A stretch of DNA of 64,000 nt from Alicyclobacillus sp. SO9 (GCF_016406125.1 NZ_CP066339.1:3224001-3288000); one strand, 5' to 3'. Shown: positions 8,928-18,151, counted from the first letter of the stretch. The notes: generated by a model not told the origin, from the letters alone. Program-made: numbers and translations.

Positions 8928-9447
8928 CTAAATTTCCTCCCTTGCTCTTGTCACCATCTATTCCGTATTTCCTGTACTCTCTATATTGCCTCTCCGACAA
9001 CACAATTGTCGTCAGCGTCGTACAGGCAATGACTACATTAATCAATGCCCCGCCCAGATGGCGGAGTGATAACATGCGAAACTGCCACGGCCACATCTGC
9101 ACGAGGAACAAAATGCCAACCATGACGGCCGCAAAGGACGCAACCAAGGTTGCACCAGCGGCTGCATCTTTCGCCGCTTTGGCAAGGGGATGGTACTGCT
9201 GCCCAATCATTAAATCAACGGCATTTTCAATTGCAGTGTTCATCACTTCAGCAGCAATGACAAACGAACTGGCACCAATAACCATAACCACAGTAGACAG
9301 TGTCGGGCGCAACACAATCTCAAGTATGGATACCACTGTCAGCATCCACAAGTGAATTCTCATATTGCGCTCATGACATACTGTTCCCCAGATGCCCGCT
9401 AGCGCGAAGTGGGCAGCCTGGGGCCAGGTGGAATGGGTTCTACTCAT
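8920..9447 (-). CDS. dgkA: DgkA-family undecaprenol/diacylglycerol kinase
   Basis: Small integral membrane kinase that phosphorylates undecaprenol or diacylglycerol for cell-envelope lipid recycling. The family signature is clear in EVMNTAIENAVD with its catalytic and metal-binding acidic residues, preceded by the amphipathic HERNMRIHLW segment. At 175 aa it is longer than the roughly 120-aa Bacillus protein; the extra length is an additional C-terminal hydrophobic segment (about residues 130-150) and a charged tail. Substrate preference cannot be read from the sequence; Gram-positive members mostly favour undecaprenol. It lies between ybeY and era, as in Bacillus. Confidence 0.9.
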   Translation of the reverse strand: MSRTHSTWPQAAHFALAGIWGTVCHERNMRIHLWMLTVVSILEIVLRPTLSTVVMVIGASSFVIAAEVMNTAIENAVDLMIGQQYHPLAKAAKDAAAGATLVASFAAVMVGILFLVQMWPWQFRMLSLRHLGGALINVVIACTTLTTIVLSERQYREYRKYGIDGDKSKGGNLGE

Positions 9448-9450
9448 AAA

Positions 9451-9963
9451 TCAGTCTGACGTCCTCTGCTCTGCAGTTCGTCCAGCATCCGCCGAACGAG
9501 TAAGGCCTAAATCGGTAAGTACTTGTTCCTGAATTGCGAACATCTCTGTTTCATCTTCGACAGTCTGATGATCATATCCGACTAAATGCAGAAAACCGTG
9601 CACCAACAGGAAGGCAAGTTCCCGTTTCACACTGTGGCCGTATTCTTCTGCCTGCCTGAGTGCCGCAGGCCAGCTAATCACAATGTCTCCCAGCATCTGG
9701 GCAGCAGGTATGCCGACATCTACATCATTACCCTCCAGCATAGAAAATGAGAGCACATCTGTGGGGCGATTGACATCTCTGTAGTCCCGATTCAAAGTAT
9801 GAATCTCTTCGTCAGACACCAAAGAGACTGAGACTTCACCAAACTGTTGAACGGACTCAGCCGCCGCGGATAGCACCTGCTCTACAAAAACACTATCAAA
9901 ACCCGTATCTGCAGGAAGTGGATAGCGAACATCCAAATCTGCGGTTAAGGTTCCTTCACTCAT
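9451..9963 (-). CDS. ybeY: Endoribonuclease YbeY
   Basis: Metal-dependent RNase of the UPF0054 family, involved in 16S rRNA 3'-end maturation and ribosome quality control. The metal-binding triad H-x3-H-x5-H is seen in HGFLHLVGYDH near residue 120. At 170 aa it has the normal size. The start overlaps the stop of the upstream pgpH gene (TAATG), so the two are probably translationally coupled. Confidence 0.95.
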   Translation of the reverse strand: MSEGTLTADLDVRYPLPADTGFDSVFVEQVLSAAAESVQQFGEVSVSLVSDEEIHTLNRDYRDVNRPTDVLSFSMLEGNDVDVGIPAAQMLGDIVISWPAALRQAEEYGHSVKRELAFLLVHGFLHLVGYDHQTVEDETEMFAIQEQVLTDLGLTRSADAGRTAEQRTSD

Positions 9964-12083
9964 TATTTCGCTACTTCCTTCCTTATCTTATCCATATCTG
10001 GATACTCAATCCGTGAGTGATATATACCTTTGAGCGTCTTCATGAAGGCACCCACCATCACATCCAGGTCTTGCAAGGTCAAATCGCATTCATCCAACTG
10101 ACCATCTTCAAGTCTGTCCCGTATAATCTTCCGAATGACGCCCTCTACTCTGTTGGGTGTAGGCCGAGACATACTCCGCACAGCGGCTTCAACAGCGTCA
10201 CAGATCATCACAATTGCATTTTCCCGGGTCTTTGGTTTCGGACCTGGATAACGGTAGTCATCCACCTTCACGGTACCGTTTTTGTCCTGTTCCCGAGCCT
10301 TGTTGTAGAAGTACCACAAAATTGTAGTCCCGTGGTGGGTCGCACAAACATCCCGAATCGGTTTCGGCAGTCCTGCCTCTTTCAGCATGGCCAGCCCGTC
10401 CGACACGTGAGAGGTAATAATTAAGTGACTCAAGCTGGGGGCTATTTTGTCATGCGGGTTTTCCTTTGTCATTTGATTCTCAACAAAGAACAGCGGCCGG
10501 CGCGTTTTCCCGACGTCGTGGTAATACGCACCTACGCGGCAAATAAGGGGATCGGCCCCGACAATCTCTGCAGCGGCTTCTGCCAAGTTCCCGACAATCA
10601 GACTGTGGTGATAGGTACCAGGCGCTTCCATCAGCACTTTTTTCAGCAACCGATGGTTTGGATTGGATAGTTCAAGTAAACGAATAGCCGTTAACAAACC
10701 AAACGCGCCCTCAAAAAACGGTAAAATGCCCATCGTCAGAACGGCACTGAAGATCCCGTTTAATGCACCGAGACCAAAGTGCAAAGAAAAGGTCTTCAGC
10801 CCGGAGCCTGCATCATTTTGCACAAGGTGCATCGAAGTAATTGCGAGCACGTTGACCATTGCCACGAGAAACCCGGCACGCATAAAGGTACCGCGGTGCA
10901 TGACCTTAGCAACACCGTACGCACCCGTCAGAGAACCTACGAATCCAATCAAAGAAAACCAGTAGTTGTAATCCAGGGCCGCACCAAAGAACAGCGAAAG
11001 AAAGAACGAAGCCACAACGGCCAGTGATGAATCCATTAAGACGGTAATTAACATGGCTCCCACCGAGATGGGCGCCAAGTAGGCAATCCACTGCGGTCCG
11101 CCAGCATTGATGACACTTTTGACAATGGCGATTAAGACACCCATTAGCACGATAATAATAGCAAGCAGTAACAACATCAGATTATCCAAATTTCGTCGCG
11201 GTGACCGCCGTTCGATATAGGACGCCAGCAGTCCCTCGGAGAGAGCAACGAACAGCGCAAATCCGATGGCCATTCCATACCTTGGCTGGGTTCTGAGCAA
11301 CCCGACATCTTTCAACCGATCGAGGACTCGCTGTGTAATCACACCGTTCTTCGAAACAATCAGTTGCCCTTGATGAATCATAATGTTCGACACAGACTGT
11401 GCAGCTGCTTGCCGTGCCTGATCGGTCTTTTTCTGTTGATAGACCATATTCGGTTTGAGCACGCTGACGACTAGGTTCTGCACCAGAACCCGATTTGCAC
11501 GGTTCAAATCGTAATTACTCACAAGCTGCCTGTCCACCAGCAAGTTAGACTGAGCTGCAGACTGTTCATTAAAAGGGGCACCCAAGAGATTTGACACAAT
11601 CTTGTCTGATACACTCTTGACTTGCGTAATTTCCCTGGGATTCATACTGGCCAGCGTCTTTAATGACGCAGTCGTCACCTGTCTTGGAGCTACTTGACCG
11701 AGTGCCTTGATTTTGTTGGCAGCCGACATGGATTTGGTAGAATCCACGGTCACTGCCTTCGCAAACAGCGTGTCCAAGCTCTTGACTGCATCTTTCTCAA
11801 CATTGGGATCCATCGCGTACTGCTTTGCAACCTTGTTCTCCGCTGCTTGTTTTGCAGATTGGGTAGCTTGCGTATCAACAGCCGTCATTGGAGCTCGTAC
11901 CGTTACCGGACTCGTCTGCCCAACTTCAAAGTTATAGCTTGGAGGCAATATGCTTCCAATTAACACCAAGTAGAGTGCCAATCCAAGCCCTACAAAAATA
12001 CCGATTCGAATACGCCTGTTCAATCGGAATTTTTCATTATCTAAAAAATCGCGAATGGATTGGCCCCACTTGCGGAAATTCAT
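9963..12083 (-). CDS. pgpH: 7TM-HD family cyclic-di-AMP phosphodiesterase (PgpH/YqfF)
   Basis: Membrane enzyme that degrades cyclic di-AMP. It has one N-terminal transmembrane helix, a long extracytoplasmic domain (7TMR-HDED, about residues 50-270), seven transmembrane helices, and a C-terminal cytoplasmic HD domain. The HD domain is recognised by HHSLIVGNLAEAA and YYHDVGKTRRP. I place the start at ATG 12083, after AAGGGGAT, giving 706 aa; the longer frame from 12113 has no ribosome site. Its place between phoH and ybeY is as in B. subtilis. Confidence 0.95.
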   Translation of the reverse strand: MNFRKWGQSIRDFLDNEKFRLNRRIRIGIFVGLGLALYLVLIGSILPPSYNFEVGQTSPVTVRAPMTAVDTQATQSAKQAAENKVAKQYAMDPNVEKDAVKSLDTLFAKAVTVDSTKSMSAANKIKALGQVAPRQVTTASLKTLASMNPREITQVKSVSDKIVSNLLGAPFNEQSAAQSNLLVDRQLVSNYDLNRANRVLVQNLVVSVLKPNMVYQQKKTDQARQAAAQSVSNIMIHQGQLIVSKNGVITQRVLDRLKDVGLLRTQPRYGMAIGFALFVALSEGLLASYIERRSPRRNLDNLMLLLLAIIIVLMGVLIAIVKSVINAGGPQWIAYLAPISVGAMLITVLMDSSLAVVASFFLSLFFGAALDYNYWFSLIGFVGSLTGAYGVAKVMHRGTFMRAGFLVAMVNVLAITSMHLVQNDAGSGLKTFSLHFGLGALNGIFSAVLTMGILPFFEGAFGLLTAIRLLELSNPNHRLLKKVLMEAPGTYHHSLIVGNLAEAAAEIVGADPLICRVGAYYHDVGKTRRPLFFVENQMTKENPHDKIAPSLSHLIITSHVSDGLAMLKEAGLPKPIRDVCATHHGTTILWYFYNKAREQDKNGTVKVDDYRYPGPKPKTRENAIVMICDAVEAAVRSMSRPTPNRVEGVIRKIIRDRLEDGQLDECDLTLQDLDVMVGAFMKTLKGIYHSRIEYPDMDKIRKEVAK

Positions 12084-12133
12084 CCTTCTATCCCCTTCAA
12101 ATTTCCAATACACAACGTCACCAGCGTGGCAGC

Positions 12134-13111
12134 TTATCTATTTTCGGGCCCGTTGTCTGGTTTCCCCTCATATGCATCAATAATTCTCTGTACTAAGTGG
12201 TGACGCACGACATCATGTGCGGTGAAGTAATGAAAACCCACACCGGATACACCCGTTAAAACCTGTGCAGCATCAATGAGTCCGGACAACCTGCCGCGCG
12301 GCAAATCGACCTGTGTCACGTCTCCAGTGACAACCATTTTTGAGTCAAAGCCAAGCCTCGTAAGAAACATCTTCATCTGCTCTGGTGTGGTATTCTGGGC
12401 TTCGTCAAGAATCACAAACGACGATTCCAAGGTACGTCCCCGCATATAGGCCAACGGGGCAATCTCAATATTATTTCGTTCCATCGCTCGGATTACCTGC
12501 TCCGGTCCGTATACGTCGTACAATCCGTCGTACAGCGGTCGCAAGTACGGATCAACCTTTTCCTGCAGATCTCCCGGCAAAAAGCCCAAGCTTTCACCCG
12601 CTTCAACGGCAGGTCTGGTTAAAATGATGCGCTTGACATCTCCGCGTTTTAGAGCCATTACAGCCATTGCTACAGCCAAATAGGTTTTTCCTGTTCCCGC
12701 AGGACCAATCCCAAATACAACATCCAGCTTGTTAATCGCTTCAACGTAACGCCGCTGCCCCAAGGTTTTGGCCCGAATAACTTTACCTTTAAACGTCGTT
12801 GCGATTTCTGCAGAGTACACTGCAGGCAACTCTTCTATTTGATGATTCTTTGCCAAGTCTATTGCGTAGCGGTAGTCATTATCAGACAAACGCACACCCA
12901 TTTTGGTTAGTTTCGCGATGACCTGAACCAAGGCGTACATTTGATTGACTTCGTCTTCATCACCGCTAAAAGACAATTCTGTTCCACGAATGACCACTTT
13001 TGCCTGATAGGCTTTGTCCAGCAAACCAAGTAACACATCATGTGGACCAAGAACAGACATAGACTCTTCATTGTTGGCAAATGCCCACTTACGAACCGCT
13101 TGGTTCTGCAT
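12134..13111 (-). CDS. phoH: PhoH family ATPase
   Basis: Cytoplasmic P-loop ATPase of unknown exact role, thought to act in RNA metabolism together with YbeY. The Walker A motif GPAGTGKTYLA is near residue 140 and the Walker B region FVILDEAQN near residue 235. An N-terminal KH-like region precedes the ATPase core. The ATG at 13111 lies 14 bases after AGGAG; a TTG one codon upstream is possible. At 325 aa the length is typical. It is followed by pgpH and ybeY in the same direction. Confidence 0.94.
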   Translation of the reverse strand: MQNQAVRKWAFANNEESMSVLGPHDVLLGLLDKAYQAKVVIRGTELSFSGDEDEVNQMYALVQVIAKLTKMGVRLSDNDYRYAIDLAKNHQIEELPAVYSAEIATTFKGKVIRAKTLGQRRYVEAINKLDVVFGIGPAGTGKTYLAVAMAVMALKRGDVKRIILTRPAVEAGESLGFLPGDLQEKVDPYLRPLYDGLYDVYGPEQVIRAMERNNIEIAPLAYMRGRTLESSFVILDEAQNTTPEQMKMFLTRLGFDSKMVVTGDVTQVDLPRGRLSGLIDAAQVLTGVSGVGFHYFTAHDVVRHHLVQRIIDAYEGKPDNGPENR

Positions 13112-13174
13112 CAAACAACAACCATCTCCTCAGTGCATACACAATTAATCAGGGTTTTCGTTTTCATCGATTCG

Positions 13175-13216
13175 GTCTTCAGTTCACATCTTCAGTTCAC
13201 ATCTTCAGTACGCATT
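13175..13216. repeat. Short tandem repeat between yqfD and phoH
   Basis: Two and a half copies of a 13-base unit (TTCAGTTCACATC) lie in the 172-base gap between phoH and yqfD. It is one of several short tandem repeats in this genome. No gene is seen in the gap. Confidence 0.6.
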
Positions 13217-13283
13217 TATGTCGCTTTCATGTGCTACGTCGCTTTCGCTTCGCTGCCCGGTGGCCTTTTAATTGCCCCGAACT

Positions 13284-14525
13284 TCAGCCCTGCTTTGCTT
13301 TGTTGGAAGTGGGCTGATTACCTGTCTTTGTCTTATCTTCGCTCTGCTGTGGAATCGGCTTTGCGACGCCGATATCCTCCTCTGCGCGAATCCATACTTT
13401 TGCGTATAGCTTACCACGGGAGACTTCGGTGTGTAAAACTGTCTTAGACAAAAGCGATCCATCCGATCCTATTTTACTCCGCACATCCTGCTCCGCCAAC
13501 TTGATTGCCTTCGCCTTTGCCGCCTTCTCAGAGTCCGTAAAAGCCAATTTCTGAACCTGATGGTGTGTAACGATGCTCCATTGCAGAGGCAGTTGATATT
13601 TTCCCAGATGCCAAGATGTCGATTCAGTTGTTTGTAACTGCTCTGCGTAATGAGGCGTTTTCCAGCCCCACAAGTGCAATCCTAGCCCACCTATCATTAA
13701 ATAGTCCTGCTTGTATTTCGATCCGGTGAGCCCCTTTCTCGCAACCTTCAACGGCACCGTCACATCCGAGGTGTACCATACCTCAGCCATGACTTTGCCG
13801 GCTGCGGGCACCTGAGCAGCCCCATCCCCCATCGCACCAGAGATAATGACTTCACCGGAATGGACAACCTGCCCCGGTTTTACGAGAACTTGTCCTCTGG
13901 TAGCTAGAACCCGTTGAATAACCGCTGGCTTGGATGCCACAATGTTATGCGGTTGAGTCGACTTTTCGTCAACGCCTTTAATTTTTTCAATTGCCTTTAT
14001 CGTAGCCTTACTGCCGCGAACATCGACACCAACCCAAATCAGCGACGGAACTTGATTTAATATACTGTCTTGAACTTTCTCTAATCTACCTTTCGTCAGA
14101 CCTTTCCAAGCACCCGTATACAACCCGGTCTTTGCGGCTGCCTGACGGACCGCGGGTACTGTGTCTTCTTTCACACCCGAGATTGAAATCTGCCAGATTG
14201 TCGAACTCAGTCCATAGATGATAGCAAAAAATAAGACAGGCCCCATCAGCATTGTTTTTCTGCGTAACAGCCGTTTCAGCAGAAACGGGAGACCGAGCCG
14301 CTCAAGAAAGCGGATGCGCACGTGGAAATGTCGGCATGAAGTATAGACCGTGTCAAAGTCGCGCAATCCAAATACTAATCGAACAGAGGATTGACCATAC
14401 TGAATCTGCCGCAGCACGACCCCTTTTCGGTGAAGGTCTGTAATTACAGAATGCGTCTCGTCGCCCCGAAGCTCGACATACAGTGCTCCAAACCAAGTGT
14501 ATTCAAATCCGCCCCATCCGTTCAC
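13284..14525 (-). CDS. yqfD: Sporulation protein YqfD
   Basis: Membrane protein of the YqfD family, made in the mother cell under SigE in B. subtilis and needed for efficient sporulation. The N-terminal cytoplasmic part is followed by a transmembrane segment near residues 88-105 and an extracytoplasmic region with the conserved GxVVHSGEVIISG-like biotinyl/lipoyl hairpin (about residues 215-235). At 413 aa it is slightly long; the last 25 residues are a Lys/Gln-rich tail. The GTG start overlaps the yqfC stop (GTGA). Confidence 0.93.
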   Translation of the reverse strand: MNGWGGFEYTWFGALYVELRGDETHSVITDLHRKGVVLRQIQYGQSSVRLVFGLRDFDTVYTSCRHFHVRIRFLERLGLPFLLKRLLRRKTMLMGPVLFFAIIYGLSSTIWQISISGVKEDTVPAVRQAAAKTGLYTGAWKGLTKGRLEKVQDSILNQVPSLIWVGVDVRGSKATIKAIEKIKGVDEKSTQPHNIVASKPAVIQRVLATRGQVLVKPGQVVHSGEVIISGAMGDGAAQVPAAGKVMAEVWYTSDVTVPLKVARKGLTGSKYKQDYLMIGGLGLHLWGWKTPHYAEQLQTTESTSWHLGKYQLPLQWSIVTHHQVQKLAFTDSEKAAKAKAIKLAEQDVRSKIGSDGSLLSKTVLHTEVSRGKLYAKVWIRAEEDIGVAKPIPQQSEDKTKTGNQPTSNKAKQG

Positions 14526-14815
14526 TTGGACGCACCTCTGGAACTGTAGGATAAACTGGACACACTGCCTCGCAGATGCACCTCTGTAGTCGATGCCAAC
14601 GTCACGACAAAAGACTCACCGTGAACATGTAAAACCGCGTGACCCACGTCAATATCCACCTGTGTGTCTGAGACCCGCAACAAGGACTCTATGTTCTCAA
14701 CGATGACTTCATTCCCGTTCAGACAGGTTACACGGGAGACATCCTGTAACGCGTCCGGCGGCAACGAGAGCCATTCTGTAGCAAGCTGCTTCCACCGTCG
14801 TTTCATTGAAGGCAT
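14522..14815 (-). CDS. yqfC: Sporulation protein YqfC
   Basis: A 97-aa member of the YqfC family, found almost only in spore formers and cotranscribed with yqfD under SigE in B. subtilis. It reads as a small beta-rich protein with the conserved VTCLNGNEVIVEN segment. It is coupled to yqfD by a four-base overlap. In B. subtilis, rpsU, yqeY, yqeZ and yqfA lie upstream; here the yqeZ-yqfA pair is missing and a repeat-rich insert takes its place. Confidence 0.93.
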   Translation of the reverse strand: MPSMKRRWKQLATEWLSLPPDALQDVSRVTCLNGNEVIVENIESLLRVSDTQVDIDVGHAVLHVHGESFVVTLASTTEVHLRGSVSSLSYSSRGASK

Positions 14816-14856
14816 GGCTGTCCCTCCTCAAGTCCATTTTTATGATGGAATGAGCC

Positions 14857-14889
14857 AAGCTATGCCGGTACGGAGTGTCAGTAATCTGA
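14857..14889 (-). promoter_or_regulatory. Possible SigE promoter for yqfCD
   Basis: On the minus strand TCAGATT (14883-14889) and CATAGCTT (14857-14864) resemble SigE -35 and -10 elements. The 18-base spacer is at the long end of what is usual. It sits about 40 bases before yqfC, and SigE control is known for this pair in B. subtilis. The match is imperfect. Confidence 0.3.
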
Positions 14890-14939
14890 GGGCCGCGCTT
14901 TGCCCTTAGCCCCCTGTCCCTGTTGTGCTGCCAACTCCG

Positions 14940-15657
14940 GTGCTTATTCACTCTTTTGAGCCACAATTCGCCCGAATAAGCTCCTCTGGGATCTCTATTG
15001 TCGCACCCCGCACGCGCCCCGCTTGATTTCGGGGAGCCGTCGAGAATTTTGCGTAAGCAGACATGTAAGGTTCCATGCGTTTTACAGTCGTTTGTATTAA
15101 AAATAGATTTGGAGGAAGGCGTCCCTTCGGACGCCTTCATACCTTTTCCTACGTATTGTCATTGTCCCTTCGGTTCCCCGTGCGTCTCCCAACCTCATTT
15201 CCGGGGGCCAACAAACCCGCGCGGGCCTGGCTAATGTGGGGCCAACTGGGCAATAGACCCCTGACAGGTGCTTATTCACTCGCTCAAGCCACAGTTTGCC
15301 CGAATAAGCTCCTCTGGGATCTCTATTGTCGGTCTCCACCCCGGTTTTCGGGGGCCAAGTGGACAATAGACACTTGGCAGGTGCTTATTCACTCTCTTGA
15401 GCCACAGTTTGCCCGAATAAGCTCCTCTGGGATCTCTATTGTCGGTCTCCACCCCGGTTTTCGGGGGCCAAGTGGGCAATAGACACTTGACAGGTGCTTA
15501 TTCACTCTCTCGAGCCACAGTTTGCCCGAATAAGCTCCTCTGGGATCTCTATTGTCGGTCTCCACCCCGGTTTTCGGGGGCCAACTGGGCAATAGACACT
15601 TCGCAGGTGCTTATTCACTCTTTTGAGCCACAGTTTGCCCGAATAAGCTCCTCTGGG
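14940..15657. repeat. 113-bp structured tandem repeat array, left part
   Basis: One isolated unit begins at 14943. It is followed by a 228-bp block and then by four units beginning at 15271, 15384, 15497 and 15610, exactly 113 bases apart. Each unit contains three palindromes: GCTTATTC paired with GAATAAGC across about 28 bases, a CCCCG-GTTTT-CGGGG hairpin, and imperfect hairpins of about 28 bases bounded by AATA and TTATT. The last unit is cut by the insertion sequence at 15658. Open frames through the array are not conserved, because 113 is not a multiple of three, and no gene is supported here. Confidence 0.92.
14984..15211. repeat. 228-bp direct repeat, copy 1
   Basis: This block recurs at 17615-17842 with only three differences by eye. 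It contains a CCCCG-CTTGATTT-CGGGG hairpin and a strong 10-bp stem with a CTTC loop (GAAGGCGTCC ... GGACGCCTTC, about 15117-15140). Together with the flanking 113-bp units it forms a higher-order duplication with a period of about 670 bases once the insertion sequence is removed. Neither copy is supported as coding. Confidence 0.92.
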
Positions 15658-15670
15658 AGACAGTCTATTA

Positions 15671-15697
15671 ACAGGAGCTGTAAGGCTCCTGTTTTCC
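15671..15697 (+). terminator. Terminator inside the left end of the IS
   Basis: ACAGGAGC and GCTCCTGT pair across a six-base loop and are followed by TTTTCCTT on the plus strand. It could stop transcription entering the element from the left, and the stem may also end the transposase transcript. Confidence 0.7.
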
Positions 15698-15813
15698 TTC
15701 GTTAGGGAATTTTTTCAAAGGAATTGGATGCAAATGGTATATTTTTGGTTGTCAGTAACAGAAATCGTGGGATTTCCACTGTCAATCCCTCCATTTTTTA
15801 CTCTCGCTTTCTT

Positions 15814-17481
15814 CTAAGAGCAGACGGGGGCCTCTAACGGTTTACAACGTTCCACCAGGGTCTTTACCATGACTTTGACGTTGACGACCATGGACGTAAT
15901 TTTGACGTCAATTCGCAATTTCTTTCGGCCACGGGTTCGCGGTCTTTCGAGCCCGTGGTGGCGTTTCATCTCGTTATTGGTGCGCTCAATTTCGTACCGA
16001 GCTCGTAACGCCTCTTGCCCTTGCGCGCTCGCATTATACTTCTTTGCCTCTTGCAGCAGTGCCCAATAGTCACTTACAAATACAGTGCGACCTTTGGCAT
16101 GGTCGGTACACTGCCCACGTAGAGAACATTGTCCACAAACTTGTTCGGCAAATCCATATTGCGAACCCTTAGATTTCTTAATGTGAGTCCTGCGAACCGA
16201 TCTCTGCCCTTCAGGACACACGACCACGTCATCTTCCGGTAAATATGTGAAGTCCTCCGTTCGAAATGCCTTGCCAGAAGGGTTGGTGACTTTAGTCAAT
16301 GGTGCGGTCAGATGAATGTGTAACCCGTTGACAAGTTTATCGCGATTCTCCCCGCTTCCGTAAGCTGCGTCTGCCACCACTTCCTTGGGGCGTTTGTCGA
16401 ACTGCTCCACGACCGTCTTCACCACGTTTTCCAGTGTAACCCCATCCGCTTCATTACCAGGGATCGGCTCTGCATTGAGGACTAAGTGAGAGCTTGCAGA
16501 TTCCACTACTTGCGTCTTGTCACCCAGAAACGCCAGCTTCTTGGATTTGTGCCCTATACGTACCTCTGGGTCATGGGCACTGACTACGCGGTCGGCGGGT
16601 TTCTCCTTTTGACCCAGTTCAGCGTATTGAAAGCCTCTATTCTGTGGTCCACTGCTGTCAGATGAACCGGATGAGTCCTCATCCTGTTCCTTTGAGTCCA
16701 CATTTTCACGCAAAATGCGCAGCAGCACCTCGCATTGTTGCTCTGCCGTCTCCTGTTCACTGGGGTCTTCCCATTTTGTAACCCCCTCGTCAGCCTCTGT
16801 GCGTTTCATCCATGCCACCAATCCAAACCCTAAAACGCATAGGTTACTGAAGGCGAGATTCCTTTCAGTCCCCCGAACATCACGTTTGAGCTTGCGGAAG
16901 AACACCCCCACATCCATGTCTGCTTTCAGTTGTGCATAATGTGCTGGGCTCCTACGTTTCAGGTGACGTACAAGCTTTTGGGCAGCCTGTTGAATAAGCT
17001 CGTATGTACTTGGCGCGGCAACATTGGCATAGGTGTGGAACGCATCCACCAACCAACGGTCATCGTCTTGGCCCCACATACCGTGGTTTAGGGCTTGAGC
17101 AAGGATGTTCATATGACAGGCATGAAATATGTCCGCCCCAAGTCGACTCCTGTCTAATGCAATTGTGCTATGGTCAAATTTGGCGAGCGAAACCGGAACA
17201 CCCAAGAATCGCTTGATAAAGATGTCACCGACGATCTTTAATTCCATCTCTCGGTCGGAAATATTGTAGTATCGCTGTATGAGATGGATTTTCAGTTTCA
17301 ACGACGGGGCGTAGGGGTGCTGGCCGAGCGGCGAGTACAAAGGAGCACACAGCTTATTTGCGAAGGAAAAGTCAATGTGTTTCGCCACCATATCCCAGAA
17401 TGGGTGAGGTGGTATCGCCGAGTACACCATTAGGTCTTCGAAGGAAGCCTGCTCAAAGTTCTTGTACTTAACCCCGCTCAT
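15814..17481 (-). CDS. Transposase, IS1182-like DDE family
   Basis: A 555-aa intact transposase. The N-terminal DUF772-type region includes the LKIHLIQRYYNISDREME segment; a charged, Ser/Gln-rich linker lies around residues 225-300; the DDE catalytic domain follows, with ADAAYGSGENRDKL carrying an acidic residue and the late ERTNNEMKRHHGLERPRTRG segment carrying the glutamate. A cysteine cluster, CGQCSLRGQC, lies before the last third. Size, layout and a 1.9-kb element fit the IS1182 family. The start is followed downstream by no frameshift, so the enzyme may be active. Confidence 0.88.
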   Translation of the reverse strand: MSGVKYKNFEQASFEDLMVYSAIPPHPFWDMVAKHIDFSFANKLCAPLYSPLGQHPYAPSLKLKIHLIQRYYNISDREMELKIVGDIFIKRFLGVPVSLAKFDHSTIALDRSRLGADIFHACHMNILAQALNHGMWGQDDDRWLVDAFHTYANVAAPSTYELIQQAAQKLVRHLKRRSPAHYAQLKADMDVGVFFRKLKRDVRGTERNLAFSNLCVLGFGLVAWMKRTEADEGVTKWEDPSEQETAEQQCEVLLRILRENVDSKEQDEDSSGSSDSSGPQNRGFQYAELGQKEKPADRVVSAHDPEVRIGHKSKKLAFLGDKTQVVESASSHLVLNAEPIPGNEADGVTLENVVKTVVEQFDKRPKEVVADAAYGSGENRDKLVNGLHIHLTAPLTKVTNPSGKAFRTEDFTYLPEDDVVVCPEGQRSVRRTHIKKSKGSQYGFAEQVCGQCSLRGQCTDHAKGRTVFVSDYWALLQEAKKYNASAQGQEALRARYEIERTNNEMKRHHGLERPRTRGRKKLRIDVKITSMVVNVKVMVKTLVERCKPLEAPVCS

Positions 17482-17614
17482 ATCTCCAACTCCCGCTTGT
17501 TTTTTGATAATTCAATTATACACGAAAACAAGCGAATTATGGATAAATATCAAGATATAACGAGTTAAATTCAAAAATTGGAGACTCTTATCCTATCTAG
17601 TTCATCGACAGTCT

Positions 17615-17842
17615 CTCTGGGATCTCTATTATCGCGCCCCGCACGCGCCCCGCTTGATTTCGGGGAGCCGTCGAGAATTTTGCGTAAGCAGACATGTAAG
17701 GTTCCATGAGTTTTACAGTCGTTTGTATTAAAAATAGATTTGGAGGAAGGCGTCCCTTCGGACGCCTTCATACCTTTTCCTACGTATTGTCATTGTCCCT
17801 TCGGTTCCCCGTGCGTCTCCCAACCTCATTTCCGGGGGCCAA
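17615..17842. repeat. 228-bp direct repeat, copy 2
   Basis: The second copy of the block at 14984-15211, with three visible substitutions. The near identity implies recent duplication or ongoing recombination between copies. Confidence 0.92.
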
Positions 17843-18151
17843 GTGGACAACAGACACTTGACAGGTGCTTATTCACTCCCTCAAGCCACAGTTTGCCCGA
17901 ATAAGCTCCTCTGGGATCTCTATTGTCGGTCTCCACCCCGATTTTCGGGGGCCAACTGGGCAATAGACACTTCGCAGGTGCTTATTCACTCTTTTGAGCC
18001 ACAGTTTGCCCGAATAAGCTCCTCTGGGATCTCTATTGTCAGTCTCCACCCCGGTTTTCGGGGGCCAAGTGGACAATAGACACTTGGCAGGTGCTTATTC
18101 ACTCTTTTGAGCCACAGTTTGCCCGAATAAGCTCCTGCGGGATCTCTATTT
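17615..18151. repeat. 113-bp structured tandem repeat array, right part
   Basis: The continuation of the array after the insertion sequence. The second 228-bp block (17615-17842) comes first; units then begin at 17868, 17981 and 18094, again 113 bases apart. The last copy decays at about 18150 into a different short repeat. The units differ from one another mainly in the bases of the hairpin loops. No gene is supported in this stretch. Confidence 0.92.

Larger units (their letters stand above)
15658..17614 (-). mobile_element. IS1182-like insertion sequence
   Basis: A 1,957-bp element with one transposase gene. Its ends are imperfect inverted repeats: AGACAGTCTATTAAC at the left and, reversed, AGACTGTCGATGAAC at the right (12 of 15 match). 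The 7-bp sequence CTCTGGG flanks both ends (15651-15657 and 17615-17621) and looks like the target duplication. Removing the element and one CTCTGGG restores a continuous copy of the repeat sequence. The intact gene and clean ends suggest a fairly recent insertion. Confidence 0.9.

Noticed and set aside
14709-15140. Minus-strand open frame starting MKASEGTPSS, repeated at 17571-17771
   Set aside because: It exists twice only because the 228-bp block is duplicated; the frames diverge after the block, have a poor ribosome site, and cross hairpins. Judged non-coding.
15266-15657. Possible CRISPR array
   Set aside because: The period is 113 bp and the whole unit is repeated; there are no unique spacers of constant length and no cas genes nearby.
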